DNA of 5,066 bases from positions 1-5,066 of the forward strand of contig JAEYYZ010000182.1 of assembly GCA_023428185.1 (NCBI GenBank), in the 5' to 3' direction. The translations under genes and the position numbers were made by a program. Below, piece by piece: positions 1 to 5,044 of this stretch (positions are counted from its first letter, which is position 1; each line of letters starts with the position of its first letter). This DNA is from Actinomycetes bacterium. Lineage in GTDB: Bacteria; Actinomycetota; Actinomycetes; Actinomycetales; Demequinaceae. The notes under the pieces were generated by a model, which ran no database searches, was not told the DNA's origin, and saw only the letters and a list, made by a program, of their open reading frames with translations.

Positions 1-1044
1 GCATTCCGATTCGGAACCACCGATACCCACCTGACCCCCATTGCACTGGGCGCCATGGTCTTTGGCACGCAGACTCCGGAGGATGAAGCTCGCCGCATCC
101 TCAACCACTTCATCACCGAGGTCACGCCTCGCTACACGGCACCCGACGGTGGCGCCGCACTGGGCATGATCGACACAGCCGACTGCTACTCGTGGTGGGA
201 CGTCAAGGGCTCTTACGGCGGGCACAGCGAGCAGCTCTTGGGCCGCTGGTTTGCTGAGCAAGGCCACCGCGACGCCGTGTATCTCGCCACTAAAGGCACC
301 GCACGCATCAAAGACATCGACGCCGTGTGGGACAGTGACGGCGTGGCGGACTGGACCGCCGTGGAGCCACAGTTTGTAGGTGCGGCGCCAGCAGTGTTGC
401 GCGAGTCCCTCGCCGCGTCCCTCGAGCGGCTCCAGACCGAGCGGATCGATCTGTACTACAACCACGTGGACGACCGCCGCACCCCCCTTGCCGATGCCGT
501 GGGCACCTTTGCCTCGTTCGTCGCGGATGGCCGTATAGGCGCGTACGGCTGGTCCAACGTGACCACATGGCGGCTCGCGCAGATCCGTGCCACTGCGGAA
601 GTGAACGGCTGGCCCCAGCCGGTAGCGCTACAACAGCAGCACTCCTACCTTGCTCGCAAGGCTGGCCTGCGGAACAACTCAATCGTGGGCGACGAGCAAC
701 TCGACTACCTGGAAACCTACGAGGACCTGCAACTGGTCGCCTACTCACCCATCCTCAAGGGGCTGTTCAGCAACAAGGACAAGCGATCTGCAGAGTTCTG
801 GGCCATGGGGCCCTACCTCGGCCCCGACGCCGATGCCAAACTTGCGGCTGTGGACAGCGTTGCCACAGCATCGGGCGCTACCGGAAACCAAGTGGTGCTC
901 GCGTGGATGATGGCGAGTGGCTCGCCCAGGGTGTTGCCCTTGATTGGGCCGCGCACCTTTGACCAATACCTCGAGTGCATTGAGGCGCTCGATGTCACAT
1001 TGACCAAAGACCAACTGCAAACCCTCAACGAGGCAGGTGCGTGA
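1..1044 (+). CDS. Aldo/keto reductase, 5'-truncated by the window edge
   Basis: NAD(P)H-dependent oxidoreductase of the aldo/keto reductase (AKR) superfamily, expected to be a soluble (beta/alpha)8 barrel acting on carbonyl substrates; the substrate cannot be read from sequence. The reading frame is open from base 1 and encodes AFRFGTTDTHLTPIALGAM before the first internal ATG at 55. These residues match the usual AKR first strand (FG.T...L.P..LGAM.FG), so the true start lies upstream and the ATG at 55 is internal. Counting from base 1, the catalytic tetrad is visible: Asp58 and Tyr63 (IDTADCYS), Lys98 (LATKG) and His155 (LYYNHVDD). Further AKR landmarks are GRIGAYGWSN, VALQQQHSYL, LVAYSPILKGLF and the C-terminal cofactor loop VLPLIGPRTFDQ. 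The 347 visible residues are close to a full-length AKR. The stop overlaps a second, broken AKR start (TGATG). Family assignment is firm; substrate and cofactor preference are unknown. Confidence 0.95.
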   Translation, partial: AFRFGTTDTHLTPIALGAMVFGTQTPEDEARRILNHFITEVTPRYTAPDGGAALGMIDTADCYSWWDVKGSYGGHSEQLLGRWFAEQGHRDAVYLATKGTARIKDIDAVWDSDGVADWTAVEPQFVGAAPAVLRESLAASLERLQTERIDLYYNHVDDRRTPLADAVGTFASFVADGRIGAYGWSNVTTWRLAQIRATAEVNGWPQPVALQQQHSYLARKAGLRNNSIVGDEQLDYLETYEDLQLVAYSPILKGLFSNKDKRSAEFWAMGPYLGPDADAKLAAVDSVATASGATGNQVVLAWMMASGSPRVLPLIGPRTFDQYLECIEALDVTLTKDQLQTLNEAGA

Positions 1045-1130
1045 TGACCAGAACCCTTGGCCGGCTGGGTCCGGTGAGTGCTATTACTTTGGGCGGCGGG
1101 GGCATGGGCGCACTGGGCTTAGCTCGCTGA
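1044..1130 (+). pseudogene. Remnant of a second aldo/keto reductase (N-terminus only)
   Basis: A 28-codon frame starts with the ATG that overlaps the stop of the upstream reductase (TGATG) and ends at a TGA. Its protein begins MTRT and continues LGRLGPVSAITLGGGGMG, which is the typical N-terminal strand of aldo/keto reductases (compare the common pattern TR.LGRTG..VSA..LGGGG.G). After GGGGMG the sequence turns to ALGLAR and stops. None of the expected downstream barrel motifs (D.A..Y, K, H) appears in any forward frame between 1130 and 1500. I read it as the coupled start of a second AKR gene whose remainder was lost, leaving a 5' stub. It could still be translated as a short peptide by coupling. 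The alternative is a chance resemblance, which the length of the match and the coupled start make less likely. Confidence 0.65.
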
Positions 1131-1162
1131 GCCCGCGTTCACGCCACTCTCACCCAACCCGG

Positions 1163-1251
1163 CGTTCCTAAGTCACGGAAAATGCGACAACCGGATCGAG
1201 TAGCCCGTTCACAGTTACGCCGCACGTCGCATTTTCCGTGACTTAGGCACG
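1163..1251. repeat. Long perfect inverted repeat, possible palindromic or MITE-like element
   Basis: The 22-nt arm at 1167-1188 (begins CCTAAGTCACGG, ends ATGCGAC) is exactly reverse-complemented at 1226-1247 (begins GTCGCATTTTCC, ends GACTTAGG). Four further bases each side (1163-1166/1248-1251) pair with one mismatch, giving 25 of 26 pairs. The central 37 nt (1189-1225) shows no strong pairing. As RNA it could form a very stable stem, but no U-tract follows on either strand, so it is not a classical terminator. Identical outward ends fit the terminal inverted repeats of a very small non-autonomous element or an interspersed extragenic palindrome. No clear target-site duplication flanks it. 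The role is inferred; the symmetry is directly visible. Confidence 0.9.
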
Positions 1252-1406
1252 GTGGCAGCGCGCAGCCACCCTGCCTGCCGCGCGCGGCCACCAAGCACTG
1301 CCGCCGCCGTGCGCAAGTGACGGTCAGAATGACTTGGAGACCAGACCTTCCGCATGGCGGGCAGGCGCATGTCGACACAACCGTCACCTACGCACGCTGA
1401 CCGGGA

Positions 1407-1464
1407 AAGTAGGGCGGCGGGGACCCGGCAAGTAGGGCGGCGGGGACCCGGCAAGGAGGGCGGC
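1407..1464. repeat. 23-bp tandem direct repeat, about 2.5 copies
   Basis: Copy 1 (1407-1429) and copy 2 (1430-1452) are identical 23-mers beginning AAGTAGGGCGGCGGGGACC. A third, degenerate partial copy starts at 1453 with AAGGAGGGCGGC (11 of the first 12 bases match) and then diverges. The array lies about 40-95 bp beyond the stop of the minus-strand ABC-F gene. It codes for nothing recognisable and could be a minisatellite with variable copy number between strains. Confidence 0.85.
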
Positions 1465-1500
1465 CGGGGGCCGCTGCACCCAGTCAAGATCGCACCGGCA

Positions 1501-3111
1501 TCACCTGAGGGCCAAGTCCTGGACCTCAGCGCCCAGCACCCATCGCCGCGTCGGGCCCACCGCCTCCACAAAGGCTTCGTCATGGCTCACCACTAGCAGC
1601 GCGCCCTCATAGTGCTCCAGGGCCTGCACCAACTGGGCTTGTGACTCAAAGTCCAAGTTATTGGTCGGCTCGTCAAGCACCAATAACTGCGGCTCAGGCT
1701 TTGCGAGCAGCACGCACGCCAACGACGCGCGAAACCGCTCGCCTCCCGACAAGGTGCTGGCCACGGCATCGGCGGCAGTGCCGCGGAACTGGAACTGGCC
1801 TAAGAGCCGTCGCGCTTCATGTGGCGTGACCCCCGGGGCCCGGGCCAGCACGTTGTCCACTACCGAGAGCGTGCCATCGAGTACGTCCAGCCGTTGCGGC
1901 AAATACCCCACAGGGACGTACGTAGTGACGGAACCAGAGACCGGCGTGATGAGACCAAGCAGCGTCTCAAGCAGGGTGGTTTTACCGGAGCCGTTCGGTC
2001 CCGCGAGGTGAATGCGCTCCGGCCCCTGGATCAGCGCGGTGAGGCGCGCTCCGCTACGGGTCTCGAGGGCGGACAGTTCAGCCACCCGCCTGCGACGAGG
2101 CACAGCGGTACCGGGCAATGCCACGCGAATACTGCGATCCCGGGGGATGGCAGCCTTGGCCTCAGCCAACGCGTCGCGAGCGGCCGCCAAGCGTGCTTCG
2201 TGAATCTGCCGTGTGCGAGCGAAGGTAGCTTCCGCCTGATTGCGCTTGGCGTTGGCTGCCATGCCCACCACTTTTCTTTCGGCGCGCGCCTTCTCGCCCA
2301 CGCGAGCGCGGCGGCCCGCAGCCTCCGCATGGGCAGTGAGTTCACGTGCCTGGCGATCTGCGGCGGCTTTGGCTGTGGTGAGAACTTGTGCGGCGTTGTC
2401 GCGCTCGGCCGCGAGCGCAGCCTCGAACTCGTCAAGGGCGCCCCCAAACCAGCGCACCTCCGTGGTGCGATCCTCTCGCTCCCGCAACTCACCGATGTGC
2501 GTCACGTGGCGCAACACGGCGCGGTCGTGGGTCACCACCACCGTGGTGCCCCGTCGTTGGACTAGAGCCTCCACCAGGTTTTCGCGGGCACCCGAGTCCA
2601 AGTTGTTGGTGGGCTCATCAAGCAACAGGCACTCGGGCTTCTCAAGCAAGGCGGCACCCACGGCAAGCAGCGTGGCCTCACCCCCACTCACGTGACCCAC
2701 CTCCCTGTCCAGCTCGAGGTGGCCGAGGCCAAAGCTGCCGAGAACTGCCAGCGCCCTTTCCTCAATCAGCCAGTCGTCGCCTACCAGCTCATACAAATCA
2801 CGCTCGGTTGAACCTGATTCGATGGCCCGGATGGCACGGAGGGTGGGGCCGATGCGCAGCACATCTGCAACGGTGGAGGCGGTATCGAGAGTGACACCTT
2901 GAGGTACGTAGGCGAGCGATGGGGGCCGTTGCACGGTGCCTGCGGTGGGAGTCAGCGCTCCGGTCGCAAGCCGCAACAAAGTGGATTTGCCGATGCCGTT
3001 GCGACCCACCACTCCGGACAGGCCGGTGGGGGTAGCGAAAGTCAGTTCGGAAAAAACGGGACGGCCATCAGGCCATGAGAAAGAAAGGTGATGAAAGGAA
3101 AGGGCGTGCAT
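1501..3111 (-). CDS. ABC-F family twin-ATPase protein
   Basis: A 536-residue protein with two ABC ATPase domains in one chain and no membrane segment, the hallmark of ABC-F proteins. Members act on the ribosome, either as translation factors or by displacing antibiotics; some are annotated Uup-like. Domain 1: Walker A GRNGIGKST (36-44), Q-loop Gln71, signature SGGE (142-145), Walker B LLLDEPTNNLD (162-172), switch His195. A charged, Ala/Arg-rich helical linker (about 227-330) corresponds to the interdomain P-site tRNA interaction region. Domain 2: Walker A GPNGSGKTT (371-379), Q-loop Gln406, signature LSGGE (454-458), Walker B LLVLDEPTNNLD (476-487), switch His510. Both catalytic glutamates (166, 481) are intact. 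I chose the ATG at 3111 because GGAG (complement of 3117-3120) sits 5 nt upstream and the ABC fold starts at once. A longer frame to 3297 would overlap the divergent gene. Whether it confers antibiotic resistance cannot be decided here. Confidence 0.93.
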   Translation of the reverse strand: MHALSFHHLSFSWPDGRPVFSELTFATPTGLSGVVGRNGIGKSTLLRLATGALTPTAGTVQRPPSLAYVPQGVTLDTASTVADVLRIGPTLRAIRAIESGSTERDLYELVGDDWLIEERALAVLGSFGLGHLELDREVGHVSGGEATLLAVGAALLEKPECLLLDEPTNNLDSGARENLVEALVQRRGTTVVVTHDRAVLRHVTHIGELREREDRTTEVRWFGGALDEFEAALAAERDNAAQVLTTAKAAADRQARELTAHAEAAGRRARVGEKARAERKVVGMAANAKRNQAEATFARTRQIHEARLAAARDALAEAKAAIPRDRSIRVALPGTAVPRRRRVAELSALETRSGARLTALIQGPERIHLAGPNGSGKTTLLETLLGLITPVSGSVTTYVPVGYLPQRLDVLDGTLSVVDNVLARAPGVTPHEARRLLGQFQFRGTAADAVASTLSGGERFRASLACVLLAKPEPQLLVLDEPTNNLDFESQAQLVQALEHYEGALLVVSHDEAFVEAVGPTRRWVLGAEVQDLALR

Positions 3112-3233
3112 GAAGGCTCCGAAAGGTCTGGTCGGTGGATGAACCGTGGCCAGACACGAGGTCTGGCGACCTAGAGCTCTGTCAAGACTGCCTCCATACG
3201 CCAACGTTCGTGGCGCCTCTGTCCACAACTTTA
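3112..3233 (-). promoter_or_regulatory. Candidate attenuator-like leader of the ABC-F gene
   Basis: On the minus strand a -10-like TAAAGT (3228-3233) would start RNA near 3221, giving a leader of about 110 nt; the matching -35 is poor. The leader carries three complementary boxes: CCAGAC (3161-3166), GTCTGG (3150-3155) and CCAGAC again (3126-3131). Boxes 1 and 2 form a 7-bp stem with a 5-nt loop (GCCAGAC/GTCTGGC, 3149-3167). Boxes 2 and 3 form an alternative stem extended by an inner CGG/CCG, ending 5 nt before the GGAG of the ABC-F gene. The two stems are mutually exclusive. A short upstream ORF ends a few bases before box 1. Induction through leader attenuation is known for several antibiotic-resistance ABC-F genes; its operation here is inference. 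Confidence 0.4.
3171..3197 (-). CDS. Possible upstream leader peptide (MEAVLTEL) of the ABC-F gene
   Basis: An eight-residue frame, ATG at 3197 to TAG at 3171-3173, lies in the ABC-F leader. The ATG has no good ribosome site. However, GGAGG (3191-3195) lies 5 nt before an in-frame TTG at 3185, so an even shorter peptide (MTEL) may be the translated product. The stop is 4 nt before the first strand of the leader hairpin (3167), where a stalled ribosome would block that stem. No regulatory peptide motif is recognisable and chance is a real alternative. Confidence 0.3.
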   Translation of the reverse strand: MEAVLTEL

Positions 3234-3250
3234 CCTCAGCGAGATAGCCT
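3222..3250 (+). promoter_or_regulatory. Candidate promoter giving a leaderless transcript of the ABM-domain gene
   Basis: A -10 hexamer TAGCCT (3245-3250, TAnnnT pattern) is followed after 6 nt by the ATG at 3257, placing the expected transcription start on the A of the start codon. A 4/6 -35 match TCCACA (3222-3227) is spaced 17 nt upstream. The start codon lacks a convincing Shine-Dalgarno, consistent with the leaderless mRNAs common in actinobacteria. The site overlaps the candidate promoter of the divergent ABC-F gene (TAAAGT, 3228-3233, minus strand). Confidence 0.45.
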
Positions 3251-3256
3251 GGCGCG

Positions 3257-3577
3257 ATGGACGCAATGATGGGCCGGATTGAGGCCACTCCCGGCAATCG
3301 CGACGCGCTGGCTCACGCATTGGTGCACGAGGTTGACGACATGCCTGGTTGCCTCACGTACTTGGTCTCAGTGGACCCATTGGACGACAACGGCGTGTGG
3401 ATCGCGGAGGCGTGGGTGAGTCACGAGGCCCACACTGCGTGGCTTGAGTCCGATGCCACGCGCGCGCTCGTGGATTCCATCCGGCCCTTGATGGTGGGCT
3501 ACTCCGAGCGGCACGAGCTGCAACCCGTCGGGGGGCTCGCCTCGATCTTTGGGCCCGCACGAAGCGCACTCAACTAA
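3257..3577 (+). CDS. Antibiotic biosynthesis monooxygenase (ABM) domain protein, YgiN-like
   Basis: A 106-residue soluble protein resembling the dimeric alpha/beta ABM fold (ferredoxin-like), which includes quinol monooxygenases of the YgiN type and cofactor-free oxygenases of polyketide aromatics. The pattern is complete: an opening strand MGRIEATPGNRDAL (5-18), MPGCLTYLVSVDP (29-41), the strand GVWIAEAWVSHEAHTAWL (46-63), then a helix and RPLMVGYSERHELQPVGG (76-93). Length is typical for a single-domain member. The spacing from a TAnnnT box supports the first ATG; M4 and M5 are alternative starts. It is divergent from the ABC-F gene with 145 bp between starts and ends 89 bp before the membrane operon. 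The family is well supported; the substrate is unknown, and a link to antibiotic synthesis should not be assumed from the family name. Confidence 0.85.
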   Translation: MDAMMGRIEATPGNRDALAHALVHEVDDMPGCLTYLVSVDPLDDNGVWIAEAWVSHEAHTAWLESDATRALVDSIRPLMVGYSERHELQPVGGLASIFGPARSALN

Positions 3578-3589
3578 CACGCCATCTCA

Positions 3590-3609
3590 ATGTAAAGAAT
3601 TGTTGACAT
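3590..3609. promoter_or_regulatory. Operator-like palindrome O1, overlapping the -35 box
   Basis: ATGTAAAGAATTGTTGACAT is a 20-bp imperfect palindrome (8 of 10 base pairs symmetrical). Its right half contains the TTGACA -35 element (3603-3608) of the membrane operon. It matches O2 (3637-3656) in length, outer ATGT/ACAT ends and AATT centre. A dimer bound here would block RNA polymerase. The binding protein is inferred, possibly the regulator-like gene starting at 5041. Confidence 0.65.
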
Positions 3610-3631
3610 CCGGCCCTCGGAGCCTTATCGT
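3603..3631 (+). promoter_or_regulatory. Sigma-70-type promoter of the membrane-protein operon
   Basis: A perfect -35 TTGACA (3603-3608), a 17-nt spacer and a -10 TATCGT (3626-3631, fits TAnnnT) make the best promoter in the window. Transcription should begin about 3637-3638, roughly 30 nt before the start codon chosen at 3667. The -35 is embedded in palindrome O1, and palindrome O2 begins at the expected start point. This layout predicts repression by default. Confidence 0.8.
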
Positions 3632-3636
3632 CATCC

Positions 3637-3656
3637 ATGTCAACAATTTTTGACAT
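3637..3656. promoter_or_regulatory. Operator-like palindrome O2, at the transcription start
   Basis: ATGTCAACAATTTTTGACAT is a 20-bp palindrome with 9 of 10 symmetrical pairs. Its left 12 bases are the exact reverse complement of 3598-3609 in O1. Symmetrising the two sites gives the ideal ATGTCAACAATTGTTGACAT. The centres of O1 and O2 are 47 bp apart, about 4.5 helical turns. O2 lies immediately downstream of the -10 box, over the expected +1. Confidence 0.7.
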
Positions 3657-3666
3657 TGGAGAAAGC

Positions 3667-4089
3667 ATGACTATCACGGAGCGCTACCAGTGGGCATACG
3701 CCTTTGCGGTGTTTGTGACGAGCGGGGCCTACTTTGTGTGGGCAGGGATTCAACTGGCCCACTCCCCGGCATCGGACATTGACTACGTGAAGCCTCTGCT
3801 GTGGACGCTGGGGGCATCGTTTCTCATCCACACTTTTGCCCGGGGCTTCGCCACACACGCGGCCCGAGGCGACACCGGCACCGACGAGCGGGACCGCGAG
3901 GTGAGCCGCCGCGCGGACTCCATCACCTACCTGGTCTTCTCGGGATTGGCCGCCGTGCCGCTGGCCTTGGGCCTCGCGGACCTCGACACCTTCTGGATCA
4001 CTAACAGTTTGTTCCTGGCCTTCACGCTCGCCGCGCTCATTGGAGTGACCTTGCGTGTGTGGCTCTACCGCAAAGGAGGAGTCGCGTGA
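3667..4089 (+). CDS. Small four-helix membrane protein, paralog 1 of 3
   Basis: A 140-residue integral membrane protein of unknown function. Predicted helices lie at about 10-30, 43-62, 86-104 and 111-131. A charged, probably cytoplasmic loop between helices 2 and 3 carries DERDREVSRRAD (73-84), then DTFW (107-110) precedes helix 4, and YRKG (134-137) closes the chain. This general plan (an ERDREI-like loop, four helices, a terminal basic motif) recalls uncharacterised small membrane proteins often found beside XRE regulators. I chose the ATG at 3667 because GGAG (3658-3661) is 5 nt upstream. An in-frame ATG at 3637 would add MSTIFDIGES but lies inside palindrome O2 at the expected transcription start. 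The stop overlaps the next start by 4 nt (GTGA). It is the first gene after a strong, operator-flanked promoter. Confidence 0.85.
   Translation: MTITERYQWAYAFAVFVTSGAYFVWAGIQLAHSPASDIDYVKPLLWTLGASFLIHTFARGFATHAARGDTGTDERDREVSRRADSITYLVFSGLAAVPLALGLADLDTFWITNSLFLAFTLAALIGVTLRVWLYRKGGVA
4072..4079 (+). promoter_or_regulatory. Strong Shine-Dalgarno inside paralog 1, for paralog 2
   Basis: AAAGGAGG lies 6 nt before the GTG at 4086 and fixes that start rather than the upstream in-frame GTG at 4059. It is made of the Lys-Gly-Gly codons of the terminal YRKGG of paralog 1. Confidence 0.8.
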
Positions 4090-4514
4090 CTCTCAACGAA
4101 CGCACCACAGTGATCGGAGTATTCCTGGGCCTGGCGGCCTTTGTCGGCTACCTCGCGATCTTGATCTCCCGTGCCACGAGCGACAACTTGCCCCTCACCG
4201 ATGTGGCGTGGCACGGTCCGTTCCTGCTCAGTTTGGGCATCGGCGGCGCGGCCTACGCCGCGGTGTACGGCGTGCTCGCGTGGAGGTCTCGCGGCCAGCG
4301 GGTCTCTGACCAGCGAGATGTGGAGATCATGCTCCACGGGGAAACCGCAGGTGCCGGGATGACCGGGCTCGCAGTGCTGGCCACCCTCATCATGTTCGGC
4401 CTTCAAGTGGACACCTTCTGGGTAGCGCACGTGCTCTTCGTGGGTGCGTACCTCGGGTCCGTTATCAGCGCCGCCGTGACCATCATGGGCTACCGCAAAG
4501 GAATCCAGTCATGA
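4086..4514 (+). CDS. Small four-helix membrane protein, paralog 2 of 3
   Basis: A 142-residue membrane protein starting MTLNERTTV, parallel to MTITERYQW of paralog 1. Predicted helices lie at about 9-28, 45-65, 90-107 and 113-134. The motif series is the same: DQRDVE (75-80), DTFW (109-112) and YRKG (136-139), at exactly the spacings of paralog 1 (34 and 27 residues). The middle loop is less basic (DVEIMLHGETAG), so the copies have diverged while keeping architecture. The GTG start is set by a strong AAAGGAGG 6 nt upstream and overlaps the previous stop. Its own stop overlaps the next gene (ATGA). The function is unknown. A hetero-oligomer with the other two paralogs is plausible from the coupling but is inference. 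Confidence 0.88.
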   Translation: MTLNERTTVIGVFLGLAAFVGYLAILISRATSDNLPLTDVAWHGPFLLSLGIGGAAYAAVYGVLAWRSRGQRVSDQRDVEIMLHGETAGAGMTGLAVLATLIMFGLQVDTFWVAHVLFVGAYLGSVISAAVTIMGYRKGIQS

Positions 4515-5044
4515 ACGCCGATGCCACGGCCAACGGCCCTCGTAAGCAACCCGAGGGCCGCCTGCCTCGCGACGACGAGCCCGTGGTGATGGGCATGGAT
4601 GAACGGGCTACGTGGATGCAGCTGCTTGCCACGGTCGCCACCGCGGGCGTCTATCTCGGCATCGTCATCCCGCGAGTTTTCAACCAACCCGTCGACGAGG
4701 TGTCGTGGGTAGTCCCGATGTTGTGGGCCATCGGGTTGAGTATCGTGGCCGTGGTTCTGGGCTCCATTGCTGCGGGAATTGGGGGCGCAGTGGCGCTCAC
4801 CATCAAGGGCAGGGACGTCGATTCGGAACTGCGCACTGACCGCCGTGACAAGGAAATCGAAATGTACGCGCGGCGCAGGACGTATTGGATGTTGGTGCTC
4901 ATCATCCTCGGCGCCTTGGTTCTCGCCATGGTGGACGCGCACAGCTTCTGGATTGGCAACTTTGTCTACGTGGCTGCCACGCTGGAATCCATGGCCCAGA
5001 CCGTGGTGAAGCTCCGTGCCTACCGGCGAGGCTTCACGTCATGA
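4511..5044 (+). CDS. Small four-helix membrane protein, paralog 3 of 3, with N-terminal extension
   Basis: A 177-residue membrane protein, longer than its siblings through a hydrophilic, Pro/charged N-terminal tail of about 28 residues before MDERATW, the point equivalent to the start of paralogs 1 and 2. Predicted helices lie at about 36-54, 67-98 (long, Gly/Ala-rich), 125-141 and 148-166. The motifs are DRRDKE (110-115), HSFW (144-147) and YRRG (171-174), again 34 and 27 residues apart. The ATG at 4511 overlaps the previous stop (ATGA) with AAAGGA (4497-4502) 8 nt upstream. In-frame ATGs at 4589 and 4595 would remove the tail but have no good ribosome site. The stop overlaps the start of the next gene (ATGA). 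The function is unknown; of the three, its C-terminal half looks closest to the membrane proteins seen beside XRE regulators. Confidence 0.88.
   Translation: MNADATANGPRKQPEGRLPRDDEPVVMGMDERATWMQLLATVATAGVYLGIVIPRVFNQPVDEVSWVVPMLWAIGLSIVAVVLGSIAAGIGGAVALTIKGRDVDSELRTDRRDKEIEMYARRRTYWMLVLIILGALVLAMVDAHSFWIGNFVYVAATLESMAQTVVKLRAYRRGFTS

Larger units (their letters stand above)
1131..1500. other. Gene-free convergent intergenic region with repeats
   Basis: This stretch separates the converging reductase and ABC-F genes. Open frames here are short, arginine-rich and lack recognisable motifs or good ribosome binding sites, so I call no gene. It contains a large perfect inverted repeat (1167-1188/1226-1247), a small 6-bp hairpin GGTGGC/GCCACC (1251-1256/1265-1270) and a 23-bp tandem repeat (from 1407). 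None of the stems is followed by a T-run on either strand, so factor-independent termination is not supported by the sequence. Confidence 0.6.

Noticed and set aside
1163..1251. Inverted repeat as a bidirectional intrinsic terminator
   Set aside because: The position between convergent genes is suggestive, but there is no T-run after either arm and the loop is 37 nt.
1407..1464. 23-bp repeats as a CRISPR array
   Set aside because: Copies are directly adjacent with no spacers and no cas gene is present; this is a simple tandem repeat.
1215..1583. Minus-strand frame of 122 residues across the convergent region
   Set aside because: It overlaps the end of the ABC-F gene in another frame, is rich in Pro/Arg/Ser, and covers the tandem and inverted repeats; no domain or conserved pattern is visible.
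1819..2565. 248-residue plus-strand open frame opposite the ABC-F gene
   Set aside because: It lies wholly antisense to a gene with complete ABC motifs, is rich in Arg/Gly/His, has no recognisable domain and no convincing ribosome site; it is a by-product of high G+C.
3180..3185. Perfect TTGACA on the minus strand as -35 of the ABC-F gene
   Set aside because: No TAnnnT-like -10 occurs 16-18 nt downstream (ACCTCG region), and the hexamer falls within the micro-ORF. Use as a promoter is not supported.
3112..3297. Longer ABC-F frame beginning at 3297 (62 extra residues)
   Set aside because: The extension lacks ABC-F character, runs through the candidate leader and promoters, and overlaps the divergent monooxygenase gene. 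The ATG at 3111 has a good GGAG at 5 nt and starts directly with the ABC domain.
4511..4594. N-terminal tail of paralog 3 as a signal peptide
   Set aside because: The tail is hydrophilic and Pro/charged with no hydrophobic core before the first membrane helix at about residue 36; it is more likely a cytoplasmic extension or a mis-set start.
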